This document shows, one piece after another, positions 1 through 7,460 of a DNA stretch of 11,418 bases. Every line of letters starts with the position of its first letter. The stretch's first letter is position 1. The stretch covers positions 3,783 through 15,200 of the forward strand of contig PAUH01000035.1 of NCBI GenBank assembly GCA_002712645.1, written 5' to 3'. Source of the DNA: Methanobacteriota archaeon. GTDB taxonomy: Archaea > Thermoplasmatota > Poseidoniia > Poseidoniales > Thalassarchaeaceae. The notes beneath the pieces were generated by a model. It made no database searches, was not told the origin of the DNA, and saw only the letters and a program-made list of their open reading frames with translations. Both the position numbers and the translations under genes were made by a program.

Positions 1-471
1 GATCTTGGTGTAACCATGTTTCTTCTGACTACTCTGCCAGTGGTGATCGGGATGCTAATTCGCAGGTATTCAGAGTCTACTGCTGATAGCATTGAGCCGT
101 TAATTGGAAAAATCGCGGCTGGACTTTTCATTATCATCGTCATTGCCGCTATTGCAAGTGAATTTGATACGCTGATGGAGAATCTTGGGACACTTGGTCC
201 AGCGGTTGTGGCACTCAATATCCTGATGCTTGGAATAGGTTGGAAGAGCGCAACAGTTCTTGATCTTGAAAATAATCAGGCAACAACTGTCTCGATAGAG
301 AGCGGTATACAGAATGCAACCGTAGGGATTACTGTTGGAGGCCTCGTACTAGCTCCCGAAGCAGGTGCGACTCTGTCCGTGCTGAGTCTTCCATCAGGAG
401 TCTATGGCGTTCTGATGTACATCGTCATCGCACCATTCCTCTATTGGAGGATTGGTATGTCGAAGATGTGA
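1..471 (+). CDS. Bile acid:sodium symporter (BASS) family transporter, C-terminal part
   Basis: This is the C-terminal half of a membrane transporter. The reading frame is open to the left edge, so the start lies outside the window, and the first in-window Met (base 16) is internal. Three hydrophobic segments are clear (about residues 1-15, 33-48 and 62-78 counted from that Met), and two more follow at about 100-125 and 128-145. The motif SIESGIQN (residues 93-100) matches the conserved E-x-G-x-Q segment that contributes sodium-binding residues in bacterial homologues of the ASBT/NTCP family. The family couples Na+ to import of organic anions or other small molecules; the substrate cannot be told from this fragment. 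Its stop codon lies 1 bp from the end of the opposing dnaK. The family call is fairly firm; function within the family is unknown. Confidence 0.8.
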   Translation, partial: DLGVTMFLLTTLPVVIGMLIRRYSESTADSIEPLIGKIAAGLFIIIVIAAIASEFDTLMENLGTLGPAVVALNILMLGIGWKSATVLDLENNQATTVSIESGIQNATVGITVGGLVLAPEAGATLSVLSLPSGVYGVLMYIVIAPFLYWRIGMSKM

Positions 472-472
472 T

Positions 473-2341
473 TCAATCCTCATCTTCAACGACTTCGAAA
501 TCCGCTTCGTGGACTCCGTCATCTGATTCATCTTCTTGATTGTCTTCTTCCATATCCTTGGCTGCAGCTTCGTATATTTTGATGGAAAGAGCCTGCATGA
601 GCCCTTCTAACTCGCTTATCTTGGACTGTACTCCGGCTTCATCGATTTCATCCACATCGATTGGTGTATCTCCATTCATAACCATTGATTCGAGTTCATT
701 CAGCTTCTCCAAAACTGGTTCTGTATCATCTTCCTCGAGCTTGTCGCCGGCTTCTTCGATGGTCTTTCGAGTTTGATATACTATGCTCTCAGCCTGGTTC
801 TTTAGTTCGACTCTTGCCTTCCTTTTACGATCCTCGTCGGCAAATTCTTCAGCCTCTGCAATCTTGGATTTAATCTCGTCTTCACTCAGGGATGTTTGGC
901 TCTCTATAGTGATTTTTTGTTCCTTTCCTGTGCCGAGATCTTTCGCTGAAACATTCACGATTCCATTCGCATCGATATCGAACGTGACTTCAATCTGCGG
1001 TATTCCCCTGGGTGCAGCAGGTATCCCTGTAAGATGGAATTTTCCGAGAGTGATATTGTCTTTAGCGAACTGTCTCTCTCCTTGGAGAACATGGACCTCG
1101 ACAGCAGGCTGGTTGTCAGCAGCAGTGGAGAATGTCTCCGATCGCTTGCTTGGTATTGTGGTGTTTCGCTCGATCATTGTAGTCATGACCCCGCCTAGAG
1201 TCTCGATTCCAAGCGTAAGAGGCGTGACATCCAAAAGAAGGACGTCCGTGACGCCGGAATCTCCAACGATTATTCCAGCCTGAAGAGCTGCTCCCATGGC
1301 GACTGCCTCGTCAGGGTTGACACCCTTGAACGGAGCTTTGCCAACTTCTTGCTCGATTGCAGATTGAACGGCAGGGACGCGAGTAGAACCACCTACCAAA
1401 ATCACCTTGTCGACCTTGCCCTTGGATACTCCTGCATCCTTCATAGCTTGACGTGTGGGTGAAAGCGTCCTTGAGATCAGTGGCTCGATTAGCTCTTCAA
1501 ACTTGGACTTTGAAAGTGTAATATCTAGATGCTCGGGCTGACCATCCCGACTTGTGATGAATGGCAGATTGACCTGAGCGGAGCCAGAGCCTGAAAGCTC
1601 TATCTTTGCTTTCTCTGCGTGTTCACGAAGTCTGCTCATAGCCTGTGAATCAGTGGATAAATCGATTCCGGTATCTTTCTTGTACTCATCGACAAGCCAT
1701 GTGATGATGACCTCGTCGAAGTCATCCCCTCCGAGCCTGTTGTCTCCGGAAGTCGCCTTCACTTCTATCTGTGGCTGGCCATCGACCTGATAGATTTCAA
1801 GAATAGAAACGTCGAATGTCCCTCCGCCGAGATCGTATACTAAGATGGTCTGATCTTCTTCTTTATTCACTCCATATGCAAGTGCCGCTGCAGTGGGCTC
1901 GTTGATTATTCTAAGAACTTCTAATCCTGCGATTCGTCCTGCATCTTTAGTCGCCTTCCTCTGTGCATCGGTAAAATATGCAGGGCAGGTAATCACGGCT
2001 TTCTTGATTTCCTGGCCGAGATATGCTTCTGCATCCGCCTTCAATTTCTGTAAAATAAATGCTGACATTTCTTGAGGGGTGTATGTGGAGTCATCGATTT
2101 CAGATGACCAGTCAGTTCCCATCTCTCGCTTGACCGACAAGATGGTCCGGTTCGCATTAGTCACAGCCTGACGCTTGGCAGTAATTCCGATGTGTCGCTC
2201 GCCATCTTTGGCGAAGGCGACTACGCTTGGGGTGGTTCGTGCTCCTTCCGAATTTGGGATTACGACGGCCTGGCCTCCCTCCAGAGTTGCCACGCAGCTG
2301 TTGGTTGTTCCTAGATCAATTCCGATAACAGGTGTGCTCAT
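473..2341 (-). CDS. dnaK: Molecular chaperone DnaK (Hsp70)
   Basis: This is the ATP-dependent cytosolic chaperone that binds exposed hydrophobic peptides, normally working with DnaJ and GrpE. The 622-residue protein is complete. Phosphate loop 1 is IDLGTTNS (8-15), the [11 protein letters not shown] segment is at 147-157, phosphate loop 2 is DLGGGTFD (170-177) and the adenosine motif is VGGSTRVP (316-323). The interdomain linker VLLLDVTPL lies at 367-375, followed by the beta substrate-binding domain and a charged helical lid. The tail is acidic and ends [11 protein letters not shown], close to the usual EEVD-like bacterial DnaK end. The segment after residue 75 is short, as in Gram-positive and archaeal DnaKs, without the longer insertion of the E. 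coli protein. The ATG is preceded by a G-rich AGGGGATGAT, a plausible ribosome binding site. It starts 18 bp after the upstream hsp20-like gene ends, so the two are probably cotranscribed. No grpE or dnaJ is adjacent. Archaeal dnaK is generally thought to derive from bacteria by transfer. Confidence 0.97.
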   Translation of the reverse strand: MSTPVIGIDLGTTNSCVATLEGGQAVVIPNSEGARTTPSVVAFAKDGERHIGITAKRQAVTNANRTILSVKREMGTDWSSEIDDSTYTPQEMSAFILQKLKADAEAYLGQEIKKAVITCPAYFTDAQRKATKDAGRIAGLEVLRIINEPTAAALAYGVNKEEDQTILVYDLGGGTFDVSILEIYQVDGQPQIEVKATSGDNRLGGDDFDEVIITWLVDEYKKDTGIDLSTDSQAMSRLREHAEKAKIELSGSGSAQVNLPFITSRDGQPEHLDITLSKSKFEELIEPLISRTLSPTRQAMKDAGVSKGKVDKVILVGGSTRVPAVQSAIEQEVGKAPFKGVNPDEAVAMGAALQAGIIVGDSGVTDVLLLDVTPLTLGIETLGGVMTTMIERNTTIPSKRSETFSTAADNQPAVEVHVLQGERQFAKDNITLGKFHLTGIPAAPRGIPQIEVTFDIDANGIVNVSAKDLGTGKEQKITIESQTSLSEDEIKSKIAEAEEFADEDRKRKARVELKNQAESIVYQTRKTIEEAGDKLEEDDTEPVLEKLNELESMVMNGDTPIDVDEIDEAGVQSKISELEGLMQALSIKIYEAAAKDMEEDNQEDESDDGVHEADFEVVEDED

Positions 2342-2359
2342 TGTTCAATCATCCCCTAA

Positions 2360-2968
2360 TTATTCCATCCTCAGCGTCACATCAAGGATGCCATTGTTTA
2401 GACTCCATTCCTCGATACGACTGGCTGCGAAAGGAATAGAGAAACCTCTGAGAGGGTTGAGGAGGTTATGCCTCAATAATTCGATGATTCTGCCACCATC
2501 GGCTAATGCGAGATCGACTGATCCATCATCTGCCTCTGGGATAGAGGTGACATCAATCATCACGTTGGCTAGCCCGTCCTCATGGATGAAATCTGTATCT
2601 GGGATCTCAATGAGTCTGTTATCTTCCCGTGGCTCGGTTACAACATCTACCTGCTCGCTGGGCGTATTGTTTGAGGATTTTACAGATACCTCGAATCCCA
2701 TCTTTGAGAGCATGTCTGCAAAGCCCCCTGGACCAGACATCATAGCCTCAATATTCTTCCTAATCTCCTCAGGATCCCCTTTTCCATTCAGAGTGATATC
2801 CGTCTTGGATATGGATTTAGAGTCGATTCCCATTCGTTCAAAATGCTCTTCTAACTGATTCATCATATTCTCCAGCATGCCCATATCCATGGGTATGCCC
2901 ATCTGTTCGAATACCTTAGACATCTCACGTATGATGTCTCTTTCCCAGTTGTTTTCTTCAGAGGTCAT
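2360..2968 (-). CDS. Hsp20/alpha-crystallin-like (GvpH-like) small protein upstream of dnaK
   Basis: This is a 202-residue acidic protein without a firm name. The N-terminal third is predicted helical and very rich in methionine: eight Met in about 31 residues, in EMSKVFEQMG and the segment after it. The middle holds a glycine-containing stretch followed by SKMGFEVSVK. The last 80 residues resemble an alpha-crystallin domain: a charged strand with IEIPDTDF, a block around VMIDVTSIPE, then FSIPFAASRIEEWSLNNGILDVTLR. That end recalls the Hsp20 pattern in which a proline-containing strand is followed by NGVL-type residues and a final strand, and also the C-terminus of haloarchaeal GvpH. The likely role is an ATP-independent holdase that passes clients to the DnaK encoded 18 bp downstream; this is inference from family resemblance and position. 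I chose the ATG at 2968 because GTGAT lies just before it and because a TATA-like box would place the transcript start near 2990. A TTG at 2983 would add five residues. Confidence 0.65.
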   Translation of the reverse strand: MTSEENNWERDIIREMSKVFEQMGIPMDMGMLENMMNQLEEHFERMGIDSKSISKTDITLNGKGDPEEIRKNIEAMMSGPGGFADMLSKMGFEVSVKSSNNTPSEQVDVVTEPREDNRLIEIPDTDFIHEDGLANVMIDVTSIPEADDGSVDLALADGGRIIELLRHNLLNPLRGFSIPFAASRIEEWSLNNGILDVTLRME

Positions 2969-3096
2969 TGTATCACTACTCAACCATGGGTTGTATAGTT
3001 GACAATGGGGGTGGTATATGAATCTCCCGTAGTAGTATAAATGAGAGAACTTCGAAGGAGAGGTTCCTTGATATTAGCGAAGATGCTCGTATCGTC
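2969..3096. promoter_or_regulatory. Shared divergent promoter region of the hsp20-like/dnaK pair and the thermosome gene
   Basis: Two TATA-like elements face opposite ways. On the plus strand AGTATAAATG (3034-3043) would place a transcript start near 3065, about 30 nt before the thermosome GTG. On the minus strand CATATACC (3013-3020 read in reverse) would place a start near 2990, about 20 nt before the ATG at 2968. The two core promoters are only about 20 bp apart, so one bound regulator could affect both. Positions are pattern-based estimates using the usual archaeal TATA-to-start distance of about 25 nt. Confidence 0.55.
2981..2993. repeat. Short perfect inverted repeat at the predicted hsp20-like/dnaK transcript start
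   Basis: The sequence CAACC-ATG-GGTTG has 5-bp arms around a 3-bp centre. It overlaps the start expected from the minus-strand TATA-like box, a position where archaeal repressors often bind. A 13-bp palindrome of this size can occur by chance, so an operator role is only a suggestion. Confidence 0.3.
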
Positions 3097-4692
3097 GTGT
3101 CCTCCCCTGACGAAGACCTCACCCTCCAAGATACAGACAGGGTAACAGGTAGGGCTGCGCTGGTTGGAAATGCAAGGGCTGCTTTGGCCGTAGCAGCTGC
3201 TGTGAGGTCGACATTAGGCCCAAAAGGGATGGACAAGATGCTCATTGACCAGAATGGAGAAGTTCTGATTACCAATGACGGAGCTACAGTTCTAGATACG
3301 GCCAAGGTAGAACATCCAACTGCGAAGCTAGTGATTGAAACGAGTATTACACAGGATCGAGTGGCAAGAGATGGGACGACTACTTCCATATTGATATTAG
3401 CAGAATTGCTCAGAAATGCACTCGAGCTTTCCAGGTCTGGACTTCATCCGACAATAATTGCCGATTCGTACAGATCCGCATATTCGATGTGCATAAAAGA
3501 AATAGATTCGATTGCGAGGCCCGTCACCTCTGATGAAGATGTGCGACACATTGTATCAACCTGCATAGGGCAGAAAGTCGATCCGTCCATGCTCGATTTA
3601 GTATGCAGGCTCGCATTGGATGCTTCTGAATCAATTGAAGCGGATGACCCAGAGGCAGAACGGTTTTTGGTTAAGCGAATTTCTCTAGAAGAGGGTGCAG
3701 TCACAGATACAGAACTTGTTTCTGCCTTCGTTACCAGGAAGCAGAGATTTGACAAATCTATGCCAAATCAAGGGGGAAGTTGCTCTATTGCGGTGATTGA
3801 TGGGGGTCTTGAGGTACCGGAACTAGAGTTCGATACTGAGCTTGAGATAAGTTCGTTGGGGGTCAGGGAAGGATTTACTCAGAGAAAGAGGAAGAAATTG
3901 GAGGGTCTTGTTTCCCATCTTGAGTCTCTCGGAGTTGGAATTCTAGCTGTTCGGGATGGCATAGACGAAGAAGCACAGAGTATGCTCAGGAAAGCAGGTA
4001 TCAATTGCTTCAGGAGATTCGACAAGGAAGATCTGAACAGGCTCTCCCAGATAACAGGGGCCATGATTGTTCGATCTGTCGAAGTTACTGAAAGTACGCA
4101 TCTTGGGCGTTGTGATTCGTGGAAAGAGCGCAAAGTATCAGGTGTTCACTATCTGCATGTAGTATCAAATTCTGGTCGAGGGAAGACTCTTCTCGTCAGA
4201 GGTTCAACTCCTGCTCTTAGAGATGAAGTCGTTCGGACTTTCGATGATGCACTGGGAGTTGCAGTTAGAGTATCGGGAACTGCGCCTATGCTCCCAGGGG
4301 GAGGCTCGACATGGAGTCACCTTGCACGCATGCTTAGGAATGAGGCGAGTAAGTATGCAGGCAAGAGGCAATTGGCTGTAGAAGGATTTGCAGATGCCCT
4401 GGAAACCATCCCCCGGGTTCTTGCACAGAATTCAGGCCATGATCCAATAGACAGGATTCTTGAACTGTCTGCTGCGCAGACGAAGGATGGTCCATGGATT
4501 GGTTTCGATCTAATGACTGATGATCTCGTGAGTCTCGACTCGATTGGAATAATAGATCTTCGACTGGTTGTTGAGAATGCATTGTCTGGAGCTACTGAGG
4601 GCGCTATATCGGTACTTAGAATCGATGATGTCCTGTGGGCCAAGGTCGAGCCAGGTGAGCCTGACTGGAATCAGGACGAGGATGAAGATTGA
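3097..4692 (+). CDS. Divergent thermosome (group II chaperonin) subunit
   Basis: This 531-residue protein has the equatorial-intermediate-apical-intermediate-equatorial layout of archaeal chaperonins, which form double-ring, ATP-driven folding chambers in the cytosol. Visible landmarks are LGPKGMDKML (40-49), NDGAT (60-64), DGTTT (92-96), an apical segment with GIDEEAQSML near 288-297, RGSTPALRDEVVRTFDDAL (about 368-386, with the likely catalytic Asp 384), PGGGS (400-404) and the closing AISVLRIDDVLWAK. Three features are unusual. The residue before the catalytic Asp 92 is Arg 91, where thermosomes normally have GDGTTT. The usual GGGAxE motif reads GGGSTW, with Trp 406 where Glu is expected. 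The C-terminus is a short acidic tail (DEDED) with no Gly/Met-rich repeat. GTG is the only standard start codon in frame after the stop at 3019. The last 22 bp overlap the end of the opposing dehydrogenase gene. It may be a specialised paralogue, with a canonical subunit elsewhere in the genome. Confidence 0.9.
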   Translation: MSSPDEDLTLQDTDRVTGRAALVGNARAALAVAAAVRSTLGPKGMDKMLIDQNGEVLITNDGATVLDTAKVEHPTAKLVIETSITQDRVARDGTTTSILILAELLRNALELSRSGLHPTIIADSYRSAYSMCIKEIDSIARPVTSDEDVRHIVSTCIGQKVDPSMLDLVCRLALDASESIEADDPEAERFLVKRISLEEGAVTDTELVSAFVTRKQRFDKSMPNQGGSCSIAVIDGGLEVPELEFDTELEISSLGVREGFTQRKRKKLEGLVSHLESLGVGILAVRDGIDEEAQSMLRKAGINCFRRFDKEDLNRLSQITGAMIVRSVEVTESTHLGRCDSWKERKVSGVHYLHVVSNSGRGKTLLVRGSTPALRDEVVRTFDDALGVAVRVSGTAPMLPGGGSTWSHLARMLRNEASKYAGKRQLAVEGFADALETIPRVLAQNSGHDPIDRILELSAAQTKDGPWIGFDLMTDDLVSLDSIGIIDLRLVVENALSGATEGAISVLRIDDVLWAKVEPGEPDWNQDEDED

Positions 4693-5627
4693 GCCACGCC
4701 GGCCATCATGGAATCAACTAGCTGATCTATATCGAATCTTGATTCCCAGCCCCAGTCATTCCTAGCAGGAGCATCGTCTACATCTTCTGGCCAAGTGTCT
4801 GCAATATGCTGACGTTCGTCCGGAATGAATCGCATTACAGCATTCGGCTTTCTGGAACGTATGCAGTGTGCTAATTCCATCGCTGAGAAACTTACGCCCC
4901 TGACATTGTACCCAGGCCTCCATCTGGAGAGTTTCTCTGACGGGGCACCCATGAGTTCCATAGTGGCTCTAATCGCATCCTGCATCATCATCATTGGAAG
5001 TTTGGTATCCCCGCGGACAAAGAAATCGTACTTTTCATTTTCATGAATTTCATAGAATACCTGCACTGCATAATCTGTAGTTCCACCAGTCGGAGGTGTT
5101 GTCCAAGACAGGAGCCCTGGATACCTCAAACCGCGAGCATCTACACCGTAGTTATGGAAATACTTCAGCATCATTTCCTCTCCTTCTTTCTTAGTTCGGC
5201 CGTATACGGTGGTCGGAGACAGAGGAGAATTTTGCATCGCGATAGGTCTTGAATCAGGTCCGAATACTGCTATTGAAGAGGGTGCAAAAACTCTGCATCC
5301 ATGATTTCGAGCTGCATCGAGAATGTTCTGAAGGCCCCCCAGGTTTACTCTCTCGCACAGGTCAGGGTCTTTCTCCCCGTGCGCGGAAAGAACTGCTGCA
5401 AGATGATAGATGGTATCGATGGAGTACTCGGAGATCGCTCTTGAAATCGCCTCATAATCAAGTACATCTAACAACTGAAAGGGGCCCTCTTGGCTTCCTT
5501 CATCATGAATATCGGTGGTTAATACAGAGCCTTCTCCGTACATTGCTCGGAGAGTATTGGTAAGATCAGAACCTATCTGTCCGAGGGCCCCGGTGACTAG
5601 GATTTGGCTCCCGGACACGCCGACCAT
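4671..5627 (-). CDS. tdh: L-threonine 3-dehydrogenase, SDR (epimerase-like) type
   Basis: This enzyme oxidises L-threonine to 2-amino-3-oxobutyrate with NAD+, the first step of threonine breakdown to glycine and acetyl-CoA. This is the extended short-chain dehydrogenase form, unrelated to zinc-dependent Tdh. With 318 residues, the Rossmann motif is VTGALGQIG (11-19), with TTDI closing the second strand (Asp 39). YHLAAVLSAHGE (74-85), SSIAVFG (117-123) and YGRTK (142-146) carry the Ser and Tyr-xxx-Lys catalytic groups. The segments RYPGLLS, GGTTDYAV, LPMMMMQDAIRA and PDERQHIADTWP are close to the pattern of this family and separate it from sugar epimerases. The start at 5627 agrees with the usual family N-terminus. 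Upstream in-frame ATGs at 5666 and 5687 would add 13 or 20 residues that match nothing in the fold. The gene ends in five serine codons that lie antisense to the thermosome's acidic tail. Confidence 0.88.
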   Translation of the reverse strand: MVGVSGSQILVTGALGQIGSDLTNTLRAMYGEGSVLTTDIHDEGSQEGPFQLLDVLDYEAISRAISEYSIDTIYHLAAVLSAHGEKDPDLCERVNLGGLQNILDAARNHGCRVFAPSSIAVFGPDSRPIAMQNSPLSPTTVYGRTKKEGEEMMLKYFHNYGVDARGLRYPGLLSWTTPPTGGTTDYAVQVFYEIHENEKYDFFVRGDTKLPMMMMQDAIRATMELMGAPSEKLSRWRPGYNVRGVSFSAMELAHCIRSRKPNAVMRFIPDERQHIADTWPEDVDDAPARNDWGWESRFDIDQLVDSMMAGVAQSSSSS

Positions 5628-5730
5628 GACATGCAAATAATCAGACGATACTTGAACATCGATCATACAAGGTAGTAGCATTGCCAAGGTTCATATGCGA
5701 CGTAAAATGGCTCCATACCCCGTTGTTATC
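5628..5730. promoter_or_regulatory. Divergent intergenic region between tdh and pyrG
   Basis: This holds the starts of two genes facing away from each other. An AT-rich CAAATAATC (about 5633-5641) could be the pyrG TATA element. ATATG-type sequence around 5693-5698 could serve tdh on the other strand. Neither is strong, and there is no clear ribosome binding site before either start. Alternative in-frame starts for both genes fall inside this stretch (tdh at 5666 and 5687; pyrG at 5695 and 5707), so its real length is uncertain. Confidence 0.4.
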
Positions 5731-7395
5731 ATGAAATATGTGATTGTGACGGGCGGCGTTCTATCTGGTCTCGGTAAGGGAATCACAGCGAGTAGCATAG
5801 GAGTCCTGATGAAATCAGTCGGGATGAAAGTCACTTCGATAAAGATCGATCCATACCTAAACAGCGATGCTGGTACGATGTCGCCATTCGAACACGGTGA
5901 GGTATTCGTATTGGATGATGGCGGTGAGGCGGATCTCGATCTTGGCAATTATGAGCGATTTCTTGATGTTTCTCTGACCCGCGACCACAACTTGACCACG
6001 GGCAAAGTGTACTCGGCGGTCATCGAACGGGAGCGTCGGGGGGACTATCTTGGGAAGACTGTTCAAGTCATACCCCACATAACCAACGAAATACAAGATT
6101 GGATCGAGCGTGTAAGCATACTTCCGACAAATGATTCGGGCGATGCTCCAGATGCATGCGTGATTGAACTTGGAGGAACTGTGGGGGACATAGAGAGTTC
6201 TCCATTCGTAGAGGCTCTGAGACAATTTCAATTCAGAGTGGGACGTCAGAATGTTTGTTTCGTCCATGTTAGCTTGGTTCCCGTGATGGGGCCTGTGGGG
6301 GAACAGAAGACGAAACCTACTCAACACACTGTGAAGGAGTTGCGAGGACTGGGGATAACTCCCGATCTTATTGTATGCAGATCTAAAGATCCTCTGCATG
6401 ACGAAGTAAAGGAGAAGTTGGCTGCTTTCTGCCATGTAGAGCCGAGAGCGGTAATTTCCGCGCACGACGTATCAAATCTGTATCAGATACCGATTTCATT
6501 CGAAAGACAAGGCGTCAGGTCGATGATTGCAGAATGCATCGGAGTAGAAGAATCGGATCATGACGAATATCTGGAACAATGGCGTGAGATGGCGGACAGA
6601 GTGGACAGCCTAGATGAGGAAGTTAGGATTGCCATGGTTGGCAAGTATACCGGTCTTTCAGATTCCTATCTCAGCGTCATAAAGGCGCTCCAGCATTCTG
6701 CTATCGCCGTAAATCGTAAACTCTCAATCGATTGGATAGAATCGACTGACCTAGATTCATCTATGCTCAACTCGGACGAGGATTCCTACAATGCTGCATG
6801 GGAGAAGCTCAAGCTAGCTGACGGCATACTTGTTCCCGGTGGATTTGGCAACCGCGGGGTTGAGGGGAAGGTTGAGGCAGCCAGATACGCACGTGAAAAC
6901 GATGTTCCATACCTCGGAATATGCCTTGGGCTGCAGATTGCTACCATCGAATTCTGTAGGAATGTTCTGAATTTGGAAGGTGCGAATTCAGAAGAGTTTG
7001 TTGAGGATCCCGGGAGTCTCGAACATCCTGCAGTCGTATTCATGCCAGAAATATCCAAGACCCACATGGGCGGAACAATGAGACTAGGTGCCAAGATTAC
7101 GCCATTTGTAGTGGATGACTGCAAGATTAAGCGGCTTTACGGAGGGTTGGATGCAGTGAGTGAAAGACACAGGCATCGATATGAAGTAAATCCAGATCTG
7201 ATAGACCGTATCGAAGAAGCGGGGTTGGTCTATGTCGGCAAGGATGACACGGGACAGAGATGTGAGATCATGGAATTGATGGGTCACCCATATTTCGTCG
7301 GCACGCAATATCATCCAGAGTTCAAATCTCGACCAGGGCGTCCCAGCCCTCCATTCCTAGGCTTATTGAAAGCAGCATCTGGACAGCTCGAATAA
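5731..7395 (+). CDS. pyrG: CTP synthase (glutamine-hydrolysing)
   Basis: This enzyme converts UTP to CTP using ATP and ammonia from glutamine, the last step of pyrimidine nucleotide synthesis. The 554-residue protein has both domains. The N-terminal amidoligase begins [17 protein letters not shown], contains [20 protein letters not shown] and [10 protein letters not shown], the Mg-site segment [11 protein letters not shown] (from residue 146), and the UTP-site [13 protein letters not shown]. The C-terminal class I glutamine amidotransferase has GGFGNRG, the nucleophile in YLGICLG (Cys 398), and the remaining triad members in QYHPEF (His 528, Glu 530). Length and motif order are standard. The start at 5731 gives the family's normal N-terminus. 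ATGs at 5695 and 5707 are in frame and would add 12 or 8 residues; the sequence cannot exclude them. Confidence 0.96.
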   Translation: MKYVIVTGGVLSGLGKGITASSIGVLMKSVGMKVTSIKIDPYLNSDAGTMSPFEHGEVFVLDDGGEADLDLGNYERFLDVSLTRDHNLTTGKVYSAVIERERRGDYLGKTVQVIPHITNEIQDWIERVSILPTNDSGDAPDACVIELGGTVGDIESSPFVEALRQFQFRVGRQNVCFVHVSLVPVMGPVGEQKTKPTQHTVKELRGLGITPDLIVCRSKDPLHDEVKEKLAAFCHVEPRAVISAHDVSNLYQIPISFERQGVRSMIAECIGVEESDHDEYLEQWREMADRVDSLDEEVRIAMVGKYTGLSDSYLSVIKALQHSAIAVNRKLSIDWIESTDLDSSMLNSDEDSYNAAWEKLKLADGILVPGGFGNRGVEGKVEAARYARENDVPYLGICLGLQIATIEFCRNVLNLEGANSEEFVEDPGSLEHPAVVFMPEISKTHMGGTMRLGAKITPFVVDDCKIKRLYGGLDAVSERHRHRYEVNPDLIDRIEEAGLVYVGKDDTGQRCEIMELMGHPYFVGTQYHPEFKSRPGRPSPPFLGLLKAASGQLE

Positions 7396-7432
7396 TTCTG
7401 AGATTGAGTTTCTAAGTGCTCTAAAACACGAC

Positions 7433-7439
7433 TTATTAT
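7433..7439 (+). promoter_or_regulatory. TATA-like box of the photolyase gene
   Basis: TTATTAT, centred on 7436, lies 25 bp before the GTG start at 7461. That is the usual archaeal distance from TATA box to transcript start, so the mRNA would begin at or next to the start codon. The rest of the 65-bp gap after pyrG shows no ribosome binding site and no other obvious element. Confidence 0.45.
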
Positions 7440-7460
7440 CGTCCATGACTATGCTAGTTA

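Noticed and set aside
783..1283. A 166-codon plus-strand open frame inside dnaK
   Set aside because: It is antisense to the substrate-binding part of DnaK; its composition mirrors the complementary codons and it matches no family.
2175..2858. A 227-codon plus-strand open frame across the dnaK start and the hsp20-like gene
   Set aside because: It is antisense to two well-supported coding regions, has no recognisable domain, and is Ser/Ile-rich in the way expected from a reverse-complement shadow.
3068..3136. A short TTG-started frame behind the purine-rich AAGGAGAGG at 3055-3063 upstream of the thermosome
   Set aside because: The purine-rich stretch lies at or upstream of the predicted transcript start, and the frame is short and unlike any protein. 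It is not credible as a leader peptide.
4671..5687. Annotation of this gene as UDP-glucose 4-epimerase
   Set aside because: The generic Rossmann and YxxxK motifs would allow it, but RYPGLLS, GGTTDYAV, LPMMMMQDAIRA and the RQHIADTWP segment match SDR-type threonine dehydrogenase.
5857..6465. A 202-codon minus-strand open frame inside pyrG
   Set aside because: It lies fully antisense to a highly conserved part of CTP synthase, and its translation has no domain pattern or plausible start context.
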